A stretch of 64,000 nucleotides of DNA from CAZTDU01 sp050248795 (GTDB taxonomy: Bacteria; Pseudomonadota; Gammaproteobacteria; Burkholderiales; SG8-39), in contig JBFWRS010000007.1 in assembly GCA_050248795.1 (NCBI GenBank), forward strand, positions 1 through 64,000, written 5' to 3'. Below, piece by piece: positions 8,401-17,543 of this stretch. A program made the position numbers and the translations under genes. Every line of letters begins with the position of its first letter. Positions within the stretch are counted from its first letter, which is position 1. Below the pieces are notes generated by a model. That model did no database searches. It saw only the letters and a list, made by a program, of their open reading frames with translations, and was not told the DNA's origin.

Positions 8401-9897
8401 TCAGCGCTTTCCCGCGTGCCGCAGCACGAATCGCGTCAGCAGCGGTACCGGGCGTCCGGTCGAGCCCTTCTCGCGGCCGCCCTTCCAGGCAGTGCCGGCG
8501 ATGTCCAGGTGCGCCCAGCGCAGCTTGTCGGTGAAGCGCGACAGGTAGCAGGCCGCGGTCACGCTGCCGGCCGGCCGGCCGCCGATGTTGGCGAAGTCGG
8601 CGAAGTTCGAGCGCAGCTGTTCCTGGTAATCGGCCCACAGCGGCATCTGCCAGGCGCGGTCCCAGGCATCGTCCGCAGCGGCGAGCACCGCGTCCGCGAG
8701 CCGCTGGTCGTTGGCGAAGAGCCCGCTCGCGACGTGACCGAGCGCGATCACGCAGGCGCCGGTGAGCGTGGCGATGTCGAGCACCGCCGCAGGCGTGAAG
8801 CGCTCGGCGTAGGTGAGCGCATCGCAGAGGATGAGCCGGCCTTCGGCGTCGGTGTTGAGGATCTCCACCGTCTGGCCGGACATGGTGGTGACCACGTCCC
8901 CCGGCCGGGTGGCGTTGCCGCCGGGCATGTTCTCGGTCGCGGCGACGATGCCGACCACGTTTACCGCCGCGCGCATGCCGGCGAGCGCCCTGAGCGTGCC
9001 GAGCACGCTTCCCGCGCCGGACATGTCGAACTTCATTTCGTCCATCTCGCCGGCGGGCTTCAGAGAAATGCCGCCGGTGTCAAAGGTGATGCCCTTGCCG
9101 ACCAGCACGACAGGCTTCACGGTTTTCGCCGCACCGTTGTAGCGCAGCACGATGAGCTTGGGCGGCTGGCGCGAGCCACGCGCGACCGAGAGCAGGGCGC
9201 CCATGCCGAGCTTTTCCATGTCCTTCTGCTCCAGCACCTCGATGCCGAGCTTGAACTCGCGCGCGATCTTCCTCGCCTCGTCGGCGAGGTACGCCGGCGT
9301 GCAGATGTTGGCGGGCAGGTTGCCGAGCGTGCGCGCGAGCTCGACGCCGTCGGCGGTGGCCGCGGCTTCCCTGACGGCGGCCTGCGCCTGCGGCGTTGCC
9401 GGTGCACCGGTCACCGCGATCGTCACCAAGCGCAGCGCCCGCGGCGGCGTCTTCTTGCGGGTCTTCAACTGGTCGAACACGTAGAAGGCGTCGCGAATGC
9501 CGAGCACCGCCTGTCGCGCGATCCAGGGCAGCGCGCGCCTGCCGGGCGCGGGGTCGGCGAGCGCGAACACGGCGTCGGTCGCACCGAGCTCCTTCAGCGC
9601 GTTCGCGGCGGCGCGAATCGCGCCCAGGTATGCGGTTTCGTTGTAGCGGGCGCGCTCGCCGAGCCCGACGACGAGCACGCGCTCGGCGGCGACGCCGGGC
9701 AGCGCGCGCAACAGCAGCGTCGTGCCGCTGCGGCCGGCGTGGTCGCCGTGCGACAGCGCCTTGCGGATCTGCCCGCCGCTCGCCTTGTCGACGGCCTGCG
9801 CGGCCCTGGTCAGCGTGCCGCCTGATTCGAACATGCCGACGACCAGGCAGCCGGTCTTAACCCTCTCGGGTGCGAGCGCGCGTATGCTAAATTCCAC
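8401..9897 (-). CDS. pepA: Leucyl aminopeptidase (cytosol aminopeptidase)
   Basis: 498 residues from a GTG at 9897-9895, with a GGAGA ribosome site seven bases upstream; no in-frame ATG fits. The M17 signature NTDAEGRLILCDALTYAE is present near residue 345. Metal-binding residues are in VGKGITFDTGGISLKP and KFDMSGAGSVLGTLRAL. PepA is a di-metal hexameric peptidase, and in some bacteria also a DNA-binding recombination or transcription factor. It is divergent from lptF with 49 bp between starts, as in many proteobacteria. Confidence 0.96.
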   Translation of the reverse strand: MEFSIRALAPERVKTGCLVVGMFESGGTLTRAAQAVDKASGGQIRKALSHGDHAGRSGTTLLLRALPGVAAERVLVVGLGERARYNETAYLGAIRAAANALKELGATDAVFALADPAPGRRALPWIARQAVLGIRDAFYVFDQLKTRKKTPPRALRLVTIAVTGAPATPQAQAAVREAAATADGVELARTLGNLPANICTPAYLADEARKIAREFKLGIEVLEQKDMEKLGMGALLSVARGSRQPPKLIVLRYNGAAKTVKPVVLVGKGITFDTGGISLKPAGEMDEMKFDMSGAGSVLGTLRALAGMRAAVNVVGIVAATENMPGGNATRPGDVVTTMSGQTVEILNTDAEGRLILCDALTYAERFTPAAVLDIATLTGACVIALGHVASGLFANDQRLADAVLAAADDAWDRAWQMPLWADYQEQLRSNFADFANIGGRPAGSVTAACYLSRFTDKLRWAHLDIAGTAWKGGREKGSTGRPVPLLTRFVLRHAGKR

Positions 9898-9946
9898 TGC
9901 AATCTCCCATGAACATAGAGCCAGAATCCCTCGGCGCAAGTATCGC

Positions 9947-11023
9947 ATGATCTTCCAGCGGGCGTTGCTGAGGGAGTTCGCGAATCTCGCCGCAGCGGTG
10001 TTCATGACGCTGTTCCTGATTGCCCTCACCACGCGCCTGATCAGGCTGCTCGGCAACGCCGCCAGCGGCAAGATTCCGTCGGAGTCGGTGATCGCGTTCC
10101 TCGGGTTCTTCGCGCTGCACGCGCTGCCGGTGCTGCTGTCGCTGACGCTGTTCATCACCGTGCTGCTGACGCTGACGCGCAGCTACCGCGATTCCGAGAT
10201 GGTGATCTGGTTCAATTCCGGGCTGTCGATCGCCGCGTGGCTGAAGCCGGTGCTGGTGTTCGCCGCGCCGATCGTGCTGGTGATCGGCGCGCTGTCGATC
10301 TTCGGCTCGCCGTGGGCCTACCGCATGAGCGAGCAGTACCAGAGCCGCATCGATTCGCGCGACGACATCTCGCGGGTCGATCCGGGCGTGTTCGGCGAGT
10401 CGCGCTCGACCAAGCGGGTGTACTTCGTCGAGTCGATCGCCGGCGATTCGACGACGGTGCAGAACGTCTTCGTCAACACGCAGCAGCACTCGCGCGACGG
10501 CGTCATGGTCGCCGAGCGCGGCCTGACCGAGACGGCGCCCAACGGCGACCGCTTCCTCGTGCTGCTCTCGGGACGGCGCTACGAGGGCACCCCCGGCGAG
10601 GCCGAGTACCGCGTGATGGAGTTCGAGCGCTATGCGACGCGCATCGAATCGAGCCAGGGCGAGGCGCCGGTCGAGACGCACAAGGGGCTGTCTACGCTCG
10701 CGCTGATCGCCTACCCGGCGAGCGCGAACCTGGGCGAGCTGTTGTGGCGGGTCGGCGTGCCGATCTCGGCGCTGATCCTCGCGCTGCTGGCGATCCCGAT
10801 GAGCTTCGTCAATCCGCGCGCGGGCCGCTCGGTGAACCTGGTCTTCGCGCTGCTCACGTACATGGTCTATTCGAACCTGCTGTCGGTCAGCCAGGCGCGG
10901 GTGGCGCAGGGCCGCATGCCGTTTTCCACCGGCTGGTGGCTGGTGCATGGCGTGATGCTGCTGGTGCTGGTGCTGCTGTTCGCGCGGCAGCTCGCGCCGC
11001 TGCGCCTGCGGCTCGGCAGGTAG
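9947..11023 (+). CDS. lptF: LPS export ABC transporter permease LptF
   Basis: 358 residues from ATG 9947 (MIFQRALLREFANLAAAVFM). The YjgP/YjgQ layout is visible: three N-terminal helices, a periplasmic beta-jellyroll domain (about residues 120-270, with STKRVYFVESIAGD), then three C-terminal helices (GVPISALILALLAIPMSFVN). LptF pairs with LptG and the LptB ATPase to extract LPS from the inner membrane. lptG starts 3 bp after the stop. Confidence 0.96.
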   Translation: MIFQRALLREFANLAAAVFMTLFLIALTTRLIRLLGNAASGKIPSESVIAFLGFFALHALPVLLSLTLFITVLLTLTRSYRDSEMVIWFNSGLSIAAWLKPVLVFAAPIVLVIGALSIFGSPWAYRMSEQYQSRIDSRDDISRVDPGVFGESRSTKRVYFVESIAGDSTTVQNVFVNTQQHSRDGVMVAERGLTETAPNGDRFLVLLSGRRYEGTPGEAEYRVMEFERYATRIESSQGEAPVETHKGLSTLALIAYPASANLGELLWRVGVPISALILALLAIPMSFVNPRAGRSVNLVFALLTYMVYSNLLSVSQARVAQGRMPFSTGWWLVHGVMLLVLVLLFARQLAPLRLRLGR

Positions 11024-11025
11024 CC

Positions 11026-12105
11026 GTGGCCGCCAGCACCATCGACAGGTACCTCGGGCGCCAGATCTACGGCGCGATCGCGTTCGTGCTGGTCGGATTC
11101 CTCGCGCTGTTCGCGTTCTTCGACCTGATTCGCGAACTGGGGGACCTCGGCATCGGCGACTACCACCTGCGCAAGGTGTTCCTGTTCGTGCTGTTGTCGG
11201 TGCCGACGCATGCCTACGAGCTGTTCCCCGTGGTGGTGCTGATCGGCACGCTGTACGTGCTGGCGCACCTGGCGAGCAATTCCGAGTACACGGTGATGCG
11301 CGCCGCGGGCATGTCGCCCTGGCAGGCGGGCCGCGCGCTGCTGCGCGTGGGGGTGGTGCTGGCGCTTGCCGCATTCGCGATCGGCGAGTGGGTGGCGCCG
11401 TACGCGGAGCAGGCGGCGCAGGAGGTGCGCCGCAAGGCGATGAGTTCGCTGATCGGGCAGGATCTCAAGTCCGGCCTGTGGTTCAAGGACGAGCGCTCGT
11501 TCATCAACGTCGGCGAGGCGCGCGACGCCAGCATGCTCGGCGCGGTGAAGATCTACGAGTTCGACGCCAACTACCGCCTGCGACTGATCAGCGCCGCCCA
11601 GCGCGCCGAGTACCGCGGCGCGGGGCTGTGGACGCTGCGGGACGTGGTGCAGACGACGTTCGACGCCGAGGGGCCGCGCACGCAGGCCTTCGCCGAGGCC
11701 GACTGGCGCTCGGCGGTGAACCCCGAACTCGTCAACGTGCTCGTCGTCGTCCCGGAACGCATGTCGGCGTGGAGCCTGTACCGCTACATGCAGCACCTTT
11801 CGGACAACCGGCAGAAGACCGAGCGCTACGAGATCGCGATGTGGAAGAAGCTCTTCTACCCGGTGGCGACGCTGGTGATGATGGCGCTGGCGCTGCCGTT
11901 CGCCTACCTGCACGCGCGCTCGGGCATGGTCGGCGTCAAGGTGTTCCTCGGCATCATGCTGGGCATCTTCTTCCACATGCTGAACAGCCTGTTCGCGCAC
12001 GTGGGCCTGCTGCAGGCGTGGCCGCCGGTGGCGGCGGCGGCGGTGCCGAGCGCCGCGTTCTTCCTCGCCGCGATGGCGATGATGTGGCTGGTGGAGCGCC
12101 GCTAG
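11026..12105 (+). CDS. lptG: LPS export ABC transporter permease LptG
   Basis: 359 residues from GTG 11026, two bases after the lptF stop. The N-terminus STIDRYLGRQIYGAIAFVLV is typical of LptG. Three helices, a periplasmic domain (WFKDERSFINVGEARD) and three C-terminal helices follow. The EYTVMRAAGMSPWQ segment is the coupling-helix region that contacts LptB. The product works with LptF in LPS transport. The gene's last bases overlap the convergent RDD gene by 4 bp. Confidence 0.96.
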   Translation: MAASTIDRYLGRQIYGAIAFVLVGFLALFAFFDLIRELGDLGIGDYHLRKVFLFVLLSVPTHAYELFPVVVLIGTLYVLAHLASNSEYTVMRAAGMSPWQAGRALLRVGVVLALAAFAIGEWVAPYAEQAAQEVRRKAMSSLIGQDLKSGLWFKDERSFINVGEARDASMLGAVKIYEFDANYRLRLISAAQRAEYRGAGLWTLRDVVQTTFDAEGPRTQAFAEADWRSAVNPELVNVLVVVPERMSAWSLYRYMQHLSDNRQKTERYEIAMWKKLFYPVATLVMMALALPFAYLHARSGMVGVKVFLGIMLGIFFHMLNSLFAHVGLLQAWPPVAAAAVPSAAFFLAAMAMMWLVERR

Positions 12106-12614
12106 CGGCGCGGAACCAGCACCAGCCGCGTCCCGGCGAGGCGGTCGTAAAGGAACTGCCGGTCGCGGTCGAAGAGCGCCCAGCCCAGGCCGACGCCGCT
12201 GAGCGCCAGCGTCGCGAACGCGAGCAAGGGGCTTCGATGCACGAACGCGGCCGCGATGCAGACCAGGAACGCGCCGACGAACAGGGCGGCGTAGATGAAC
12301 CGGAGCAGCGCGAGCAGGGCTGGCAGCCGCGCGTGTCCGGGTGCGACCAGGCGGATGCGCCAGGCCTTCATTGCCAGCGTCTGCCCGCCGCGCAGCCAGC
12401 ACCACATGAAGTAGGCGGCGAACACCACCAGCAGGTAGGCCTGCTGCGCGATGCGCAGCCATCCGCTCGCCTCGCGGCCGCCGCTGGCAAAGAGGAACAG
12501 CACGCCGGCAAAGAACGCGATCGCGGCGAGCAGCACCGCCTCGTAGAGCATCGATGCGAGGCGCCGGCGGATGCTCGGCACCTCTGCGACGTCGGCGGGC
12601 GCCTCGCCGCTCAC
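12102..12614 (-). CDS. RDD-family integral membrane protein
   Basis: 170 residues from GTG 12614, which overlaps the upstream TGA (GTGA), supporting the start. RDD motifs are visible: SIRRRLASMLYEAVLL (R-x-x-(D/E) type), then GQTLAMKAWRIRLV and the closing FDRDRQFLYDRLAGTRLV. About four membrane segments. Function is unknown; some RDD proteins affect ion or drug resistance. It is the last gene of the sigma factor-DUF3619-DUF3106-RDD run. Confidence 0.85.
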   Translation of the reverse strand: MSGEAPADVAEVPSIRRRLASMLYEAVLLAAIAFFAGVLFLFASGGREASGWLRIAQQAYLLVVFAAYFMWCWLRGGQTLAMKAWRIRLVAPGHARLPALLALLRFIYAALFVGAFLVCIAAAFVHRSPLLAFATLALSGVGLGWALFDRDRQFLYDRLAGTRLVLVPRR

Positions 12615-13138
12615 GGTTCGGTGGGAGGCTGCGTGCGCGGCGAGGGCGCCGTGTCCTGCTTCGGCCGTTTCGCGCGGGGTTTGCGTTCCTTGGGTTTGGT
12701 ATTCGCGGACTGGGCGCGCAGCTTTCGCCGTTCCTCGGGCGAAAGCGACTGGTACTCGCGCCACTCCTGTTCCAGGTCGCGCTTGTTCTGCGGCGGCAGC
12801 TTCCGGATCTTGCGGTAGTTCTCGCGCGCCTGCCTGCGCTGCTCCGGGGTCAGCTTCGCCCAGGCTTCCATGCGGCGCTGTACGCGTGTCTTGCCCACCG
12901 GCGTCATCTTCGGGTATCGCCGGGCGACGTCCAGCCACTTGCGCTTGCGTTCCCCGCTCAGCTCGTCCCAGCTCTTCTCGAGCGGGGCGAGGATGCGCTG
13001 CTGCTCCGGCTTGAGTTCGCCCCAGCCCGGGTTCTTCTTCGCCGGCGCCGCGACCACCGTGCCGGCGCTTGCAAGCGCGAACGCGACGGCGAGGAGCAGG
13101 TAGCGCAGCAGGCGCGTCGCTGCGGTTCCCGCCTTCAT
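12611..13138 (-). CDS. DUF3106 protein, secreted and basic
   Basis: 175 residues. It has a signal peptide over about residues 1-30 (LLRYLLLAVAFALASAGTVV). The mature part repeats the LTPEQRRQARENYRKI-type unit four times (WGELKPEQQRILAPLEKSW, LSGERKRKWLDVARRYPKM, LTPEQRRQ, LSPEERRKLRAQ), the DUF3106 hallmark. The tail is rich in Lys, Arg and Pro. It may bind an anionic envelope component or nucleic acid; this is a guess from charge. It overlaps both neighbours by four bases. Confidence 0.85.
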   Translation of the reverse strand: MKAGTAATRLLRYLLLAVAFALASAGTVVAAPAKKNPGWGELKPEQQRILAPLEKSWDELSGERKRKWLDVARRYPKMTPVGKTRVQRRMEAWAKLTPEQRRQARENYRKIRKLPPQNKRDLEQEWREYQSLSPEERRKLRAQSANTKPKERKPRAKRPKQDTAPSPRTQPPTEP

Positions 13139-13515
13139 CGTTCCGCGGCGCGCTTCTTCAGCCAGGCCTGGAAGCCCTTGTCCAGATACGCATCGATCGG
13201 CAGCTCGTCGGTCAGCAGCCGCGCGTCCACCTCGGCCACCTCGGCAACGCGGAACTTCTGCTGCCACGAGTAGATTGCGCTCAGGCCGATCAGCAGGGCC
13301 GCGGCCGGCAGCAGCCAGCGCAGCGAGAAGCGGCCCCAACTGCGATTTGTGCCGGCGCCGGCGAGCACGGTTGCGCGCTCGGGCTGTTCGGGCCGCTGGT
13401 GCGACAGCGCCTGCTCGCGGGCGATGCGCAGCTGCTCGGCCACGTCGGGTGACAACTGTGCCGAGCGCCGGTTCAGCGCCTGCCTGATGGTGTCGCCGAA
13501 TTGCAGTTCATTCAT
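13135..13515 (-). CDS. DUF3619 protein, single-pass, probably anti-sigma-like
   Basis: 126 residues: a soluble N-terminus (residues 1-60), one membrane helix near 66-84 (LRWLLPAAALLIGLSAIYSW), then a short outer domain with the conserved DARLLTDELPIDAYLDKGF. It sits directly after the sigma factor gene and overlaps the DUF3106 gene by 4 bp. The position and topology suggest an anti-sigma factor or membrane partner, but DUF3619 itself is uncharacterised. Confidence 0.85.
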   Translation of the reverse strand: MNELQFGDTIRQALNRRSAQLSPDVAEQLRIAREQALSHQRPEQPERATVLAGAGTNRSWGRFSLRWLLPAAALLIGLSAIYSWQQKFRVAEVAEVDARLLTDELPIDAYLDKGFQAWLKKRAAER

Positions 13516-13539
13516 GCTGTTCTTCCGGATGCGGGTCGA

Positions 13540-14094
13540 TTATCGATCAAGATTCACCCCGCGGGCACGGAGCGCCGCGGACAATGCACCAGCCGCCCTG
13601 GAGCAGTGCGTTTTCACGCTGCCCTCGGAGCAGCCCATCGCCTTGGCAGTCTCGGCCACGTCCAGTTCCTCCCAGTAACGCAGCAGGAAGGCCTGGCGTT
13701 GACGCGCGGGCAGCCTGGCTACTTCTTCCTCTATTATTTCAATGACTTGTGATCTCTCGAGCAGTGCAAGCGGCGAATCATCGCGGGAATTGCCGTCTGC
13801 CTCCGACAGCATGTCCAGGGGATCCGCGTCCTCGTCCTCGCGCCCGGCGGTGAACGACGAATAGAGCATCACCCAAAGCGAGCGAACTTTCTGCCTGCGG
13901 AACCAGTCGCGGATCGCGTTCTGCAGGATGCGCTGGAACAGCGGCGGCAGTTCCGCTGCGGGCCGGTCGCCGTAGCTCTCGGCGAGCCGCATCATCGCGT
14001 CCTGAACGATGTCGAGCGCAGCCTGCTCGTCGCGGACGGCGAACACGGCCTGCTTGAAAGCGCGCCGCTCCACGTCCGCGAGGAACGCCGACAA
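13540..14094 (-). CDS. ECF-type RNA polymerase sigma factor
   Basis: 184 residues. Region 2 is visible in FLADVERRAFKQAVFAVRDE, DIVQDAMMRLAESYG and IRDWFRRQKVRS. Region 4 is LPARQRQAFLLRYWEELDVA with the helix-turn-helix ETAKAMGCSEGSVKTHCSRA. The only usable start in frame appears to be TTG 14094 (or a CTG at 14112); the ATG at 14153 is out of frame. No strong ribosome site was seen, so translation may be weak. It heads the DUF3619-DUF3106-RDD unit, and its targets are unknown. Confidence 0.88.
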   Translation of the reverse strand: MSAFLADVERRAFKQAVFAVRDEQAALDIVQDAMMRLAESYGDRPAAELPPLFQRILQNAIRDWFRRQKVRSLWVMLYSSFTAGREDEDADPLDMLSEADGNSRDDSPLALLERSQVIEIIEEEVARLPARQRQAFLLRYWEELDVAETAKAMGCSEGSVKTHCSRAAGALSAALRARGVNLDR

Positions 14095-14251
14095 CTCGTT
14101 GCGCGAAGCCAGGTTCCGTCCCTCGGGCTCTGCCCTGTGCTTGTTTTCGTCATGGTAGCAAAACCCCCCCGACGCACGCCGCCTGCGCGCCTTGACCGCA
14201 CTGCAATAAATCTTTAATCTTCAAAGCTTTCGCTGTGTTTCCGGAGCCGTC

Positions 14252-15976
14252 ATGGATCGAGTCAAGGGCGCCACGCTGAGTGGCGCGGAAATCGTCGTTC
14301 GCTGCCTTCAGGAAGAGGGGGTGGACTACGTATTCGGCTATCCCGGCGGCGCAGTCCTCTTCATCTACGACGAACTGTTCAAGCAGGACAAGGTTCGCCA
14401 CGTGCTGGTGCGCCACGAGCAGGGCGCCGCGCACGCCGCCGATGCCTATTCGCGCTCGTCGCAGAAGACCGGCGTCTGCCTGGTGACCTCAGGTCCGGGC
14501 GTAACCAACGCGGTGACCGGGATCGCCACCGCATACATGGATTCGATCCCGATGGTGGTCATCACCGGCCAGGTGCCGACGGCCGCGATCGGGCTGGATG
14601 CGTTCCAGGAGGTCGACACGGTCGGCATCACCCGGCCCTGCGTGAAGCACAACTTCCTCGTCAAGGACGTGAAGGACCTCGCGGCGACGATGAAAAAGGC
14701 GTTCTTCCTCGCCGCGTCGGGGCGGCCGGGTCCGGTGCTGGTCGACATCCCGAAGGACGTCACCATGCACACCTGCGAGTTTCATTACCCCGAAACCGTC
14801 GCCATGCGCAGCTACAACCCGGTGAAGAAGGGCCACTCCGGGCAGATCAGGAAGGCGGTGCAGCTGCTGCAGTCCGCGAGGCGGCCGATGGTGTACACGG
14901 GTGGCGGCATCATCCTGTCGGATGCGGCCCCGCAGCTCACCGAGTTCGTCAGGCTGACCGGATTCCCGTGCACCAACACGCTGATGGGCCTGGGCGGCTA
15001 TCCCGCCACCGACAAGCAGTTCCTCGGCATGCTCGGCATGCACGGCACGTACGAAGCCAACATGGCGATGCAGAACTGCGACGTGCTGATCGCGATCGGC
15101 GCGCGCTTCGACGACCGCGTGATCGGCAACCCGGCGCACTTCGCGCAGAACCCGCGCAAGATCATCCACATCGACATCGACCCGTCGTCGATCTCGAAGC
15201 GCGTCAAGGTCGACGTGCCGATCGTCGGCCACGTCCCCGACGTGCTGGACGAGCTGCTGAAGCTGCTCAAGGCGCCGGGGGTGAAGGTCGACGAAACGGC
15301 GCTGGCCGCGTGGTGGAAGCAGATCGGCGAGTGGCGCGCGAAGGACTGCCTGAGGTACGACCGTTCGTCGAAGATCATCAAGCCGCAGTTCGTCATCGAG
15401 AAGCTGTACGAGGTGACCGGTGGCGACGCGATCGTCACGTCGGATGTCGGCCAGCACCAGATGTGGGCGGCGCAGTTCTACAAGTTCGACAAGCCGCGGC
15501 GCTGGATCAATTCCGGTGGCCTGGGCACCATGGGCTTCGGCCTGCCGGCGGCGATGGGCGCGCAGCTCGCCAACCCGGGCGCACAGGTGGCCTGCGTGAC
15601 CGGGGAATCGTCGATCCAGATGTGCCTGCAGGAGCTTTCGACCTGCAAGCAGTACCGCCTGCCGGTGAAGATCGTGAACCTGAACAACCGGTACATGGGC
15701 ATGGTGCGCCAGTGGCAGGAGTTCTTCCACGGCAACCGCTATTCCGAGTCGTACATGGACGCGCTGCCCGACTTCGTCAAGCTCGCAGAGGGCTACGGCC
15801 ATCGCGGCGTGCTGATCGACAAGCCGGCCGACGTCGAGCCCGCTCTGCGCGATGCGTTCAAGCGCAAGGACGAGCTGGTGTTCCTCGATTTCATCACCGA
15901 CCAGACCGAGAACGTGTTCCCGATGGTGCCGGGCGGCAAGGGCATCTCGGAAATGATCCTGTCGGAAGAGCTGTAG
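14252..15976 (+). CDS. ilvB: Acetolactate synthase large subunit
   Basis: 574 residues, usual length. It is a thiamine diphosphate enzyme with an N-terminal domain (VDYVFGYPGGAVLFIYDELF, catalytic Glu in the VRHEQGAAHAADAY segment), a central FAD domain and a C-terminal TPP domain. The TPP/Mg motif reads VTGESSIQMCLQELSTCKQY, with Glu in place of the more familiar Asp, a variant I recall from other betaproteobacteria. It catalyses the first common step of Val/Leu/Ile synthesis. ilvN follows directly. Confidence 0.96.
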   Translation: MDRVKGATLSGAEIVVRCLQEEGVDYVFGYPGGAVLFIYDELFKQDKVRHVLVRHEQGAAHAADAYSRSSQKTGVCLVTSGPGVTNAVTGIATAYMDSIPMVVITGQVPTAAIGLDAFQEVDTVGITRPCVKHNFLVKDVKDLAATMKKAFFLAASGRPGPVLVDIPKDVTMHTCEFHYPETVAMRSYNPVKKGHSGQIRKAVQLLQSARRPMVYTGGGIILSDAAPQLTEFVRLTGFPCTNTLMGLGGYPATDKQFLGMLGMHGTYEANMAMQNCDVLIAIGARFDDRVIGNPAHFAQNPRKIIHIDIDPSSISKRVKVDVPIVGHVPDVLDELLKLLKAPGVKVDETALAAWWKQIGEWRAKDCLRYDRSSKIIKPQFVIEKLYEVTGGDAIVTSDVGQHQMWAAQFYKFDKPRRWINSGGLGTMGFGLPAAMGAQLANPGAQVACVTGESSIQMCLQELSTCKQYRLPVKIVNLNNRYMGMVRQWQEFFHGNRYSESYMDALPDFVKLAEGYGHRGVLIDKPADVEPALRDAFKRKDELVFLDFITDQTENVFPMVPGGKGISEMILSEEL

Positions 15977-16471
15977 ATGTCGCGCCACATCATCTCCATC
16001 CTGCTGGAGAACGAGGCAGGGGCCTTGTCGCGGGTCTCCGGGCTCTTTTCCGCGCGCGCCTACAACATCGAGTCGCTCACCGTGGCGCCTACCGAGGACG
16101 CGTCGCTGTCGCGCATGACGATCGTCACCACCGGGTCGGAGGACATCGTCGAGCAGATCACCAAGCAGCTGAACAAGCTCGTCGAGATCGTCAAGGTGGT
16201 CGACCTGTCGGAAGCCGAGCACATCGAGCGCGAACTGATGCTGATCAAGGTGCGCGCCGGCGCGAAGGAGCGCGAGGACATGAAGCGCATGGCCGACATC
16301 TTCCGCGGCCGCGTCATCGACGTCTCGGACAACACCTACACCATCGAGCTGACCGGGGACGGCGCCAAGCTCGATGCGTTCATCCACGCGCTCGACGCGG
16401 GTGCGATCATCGAGACGGTGCGCACCGGCGCGAGCGGCATCGGCCGCGGCAACAGGGTACTGCGGGTTTAG
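15977..16471 (+). CDS. ilvN: Acetolactate synthase small (regulatory) subunit
   Basis: 164 residues, starting with the base after the ilvB stop. The N-terminal ACT domain begins RHIISILLENEAGALSRVSG and continues with YNIESLTVAPTED. The C-terminal domain runs from about residue 85. It gives valine feedback control to IlvB; the full-length form suggests intact regulation. The symbol ilvH is equally used. Confidence 0.96.
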   Translation: MSRHIISILLENEAGALSRVSGLFSARAYNIESLTVAPTEDASLSRMTIVTTGSEDIVEQITKQLNKLVEIVKVVDLSEAEHIERELMLIKVRAGAKEREDMKRMADIFRGRVIDVSDNTYTIELTGDGAKLDAFIHALDAGAIIETVRTGASGIGRGNRVLRV

Positions 16472-16474
16472 GCG

Positions 16475-16496
16475 GGGCCGGACGCCGGTCCGGCCC
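16475..16496 (+). terminator. Strong GC hairpin between ilvN and ilvC, no T-tract
   Basis: A perfect 9-bp inverted repeat, GGGCCGGAC / GTCCGGCCC, surrounds a 4-nt loop (GCCG) 3 bp after the ilvN stop. It lacks the run of T needed for a classical intrinsic terminator. It more likely stabilises the upstream ilvBN message or lowers read-through into ilvC. Confidence 0.5.
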
Positions 16497-16522
16497 TTCG
16501 GTTCATATCCAGGGGGTTTTCA

Positions 16523-17539
16523 ATGAAGGTCTATTACGACAAGGACGCCGACCTCTCGCTCATCAAGGGCAGGAAGGTCACCATACTCGGCTACGGCTCG
16601 CAGGGGCACGCGCATGCGCTCAACCTGCACGAATCAGGCGGCAAGGTCACCGTCGGCCTGAGGAAGGGCGGCGCTTCGTGGGACAAGGCGAAGAAGGCGG
16701 GCCTCAAGGTCGCCGAGATTGCCGACGCGGTGAAGGGCGCGGACGTCGTCATGATGCTGATGCCCGACGAGCACATCGCCGCGGTATACCAGTCCGAAGT
16801 GGAGCCGAACATCAAGAAGGGCGCGTCGATCGCATTCGCGCACGGCTTCAACGTCCACTACGGGCAGGTGCAGCCGCGTGCGGACCTCGACGTCTGGATG
16901 GTGGCGCCCAAGGCGCCGGGCCACACCGTGCGCTCGACCTACGCCGCAGGCGGCGGCGTGCCGATGCTGATCGCCGTGCACCGCAACCCGTCGAAGAAGG
17001 CGCGCGACATGGCGCTTTCCTACGCCGCCGCGATCGGCGGCGGCAAGGCGGGGATCATCGAGACCAACTTCAAGGAAGAGACCGAAACCGACCTCTTCGG
17101 CGAGCAGGCGGTGCTGTGCGGCGGCTGCGTCGAGCTGGTGAAGGCGGGTTTCGACACGCTGGTCGAGGCCGGCTATGCGCCCGAGATGGCGTATTTCGAG
17201 TGCCTGCACGAACTCAAGCTGATCGTCGACCTGATGTACGAGGGCGGCATCGGCACGATGAACTATTCGATTTCCAACAACGCCGAGTACGGCGAGTACG
17301 TGAGCGGCCCCAAGATCATCGACCAGGGCACGCGCCAGCGCATGAAGGAAGTGCTCGATCGCATCCAGACCGGCGAGTACGCGAAGGAGTTCGTGCTGGA
17401 GAACCGCGCCGGCGCTCCGACGCTGCTGTCGCGCCGGCGCATCACGGCCGAGCTGCAGATCGAGAAGGTGGGCGCGCGGCTGCGCGAGATGATGCCGTGG
17501 ATCCGCAAGAACCGCCTTGTCGATACCTCGAAGAACTGA
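16523..17539 (+). CDS. ilvC: Ketol-acid reductoisomerase (class I)
   Basis: 338 residues, the class I length. The Rossmann motif GYGSQGHAHALNLHESG, with GLRKGGASW downstream, indicates NADPH. The C-terminal Mg domain has ETNFKEETETDLFGEQAVLC, with the acidic metal ligands, and MNYSISNNAEYGEYV. It catalyses the second step of the branched-chain pathway. A good ribosome site (CCAGGGGG) precedes ATG 16523. Confidence 0.97.
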   Translation: MKVYYDKDADLSLIKGRKVTILGYGSQGHAHALNLHESGGKVTVGLRKGGASWDKAKKAGLKVAEIADAVKGADVVMMLMPDEHIAAVYQSEVEPNIKKGASIAFAHGFNVHYGQVQPRADLDVWMVAPKAPGHTVRSTYAAGGGVPMLIAVHRNPSKKARDMALSYAAAIGGGKAGIIETNFKEETETDLFGEQAVLCGGCVELVKAGFDTLVEAGYAPEMAYFECLHELKLIVDLMYEGGIGTMNYSISNNAEYGEYVSGPKIIDQGTRQRMKEVLDRIQTGEYAKEFVLENRAGAPTLLSRRRITAELQIEKVGARLREMMPWIRKNRLVDTSKN

Positions 17540-17543
17540 GCCC

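Noticed and set aside
14095..14153. ATG 14153 as start of the sigma factor
   Set aside because: It is out of frame with the conserved protein; only TTG 14094 or an upstream CTG fits.
16475..16496. Classical rho-independent terminator
   Set aside because: The stem is strong but no run of T follows.
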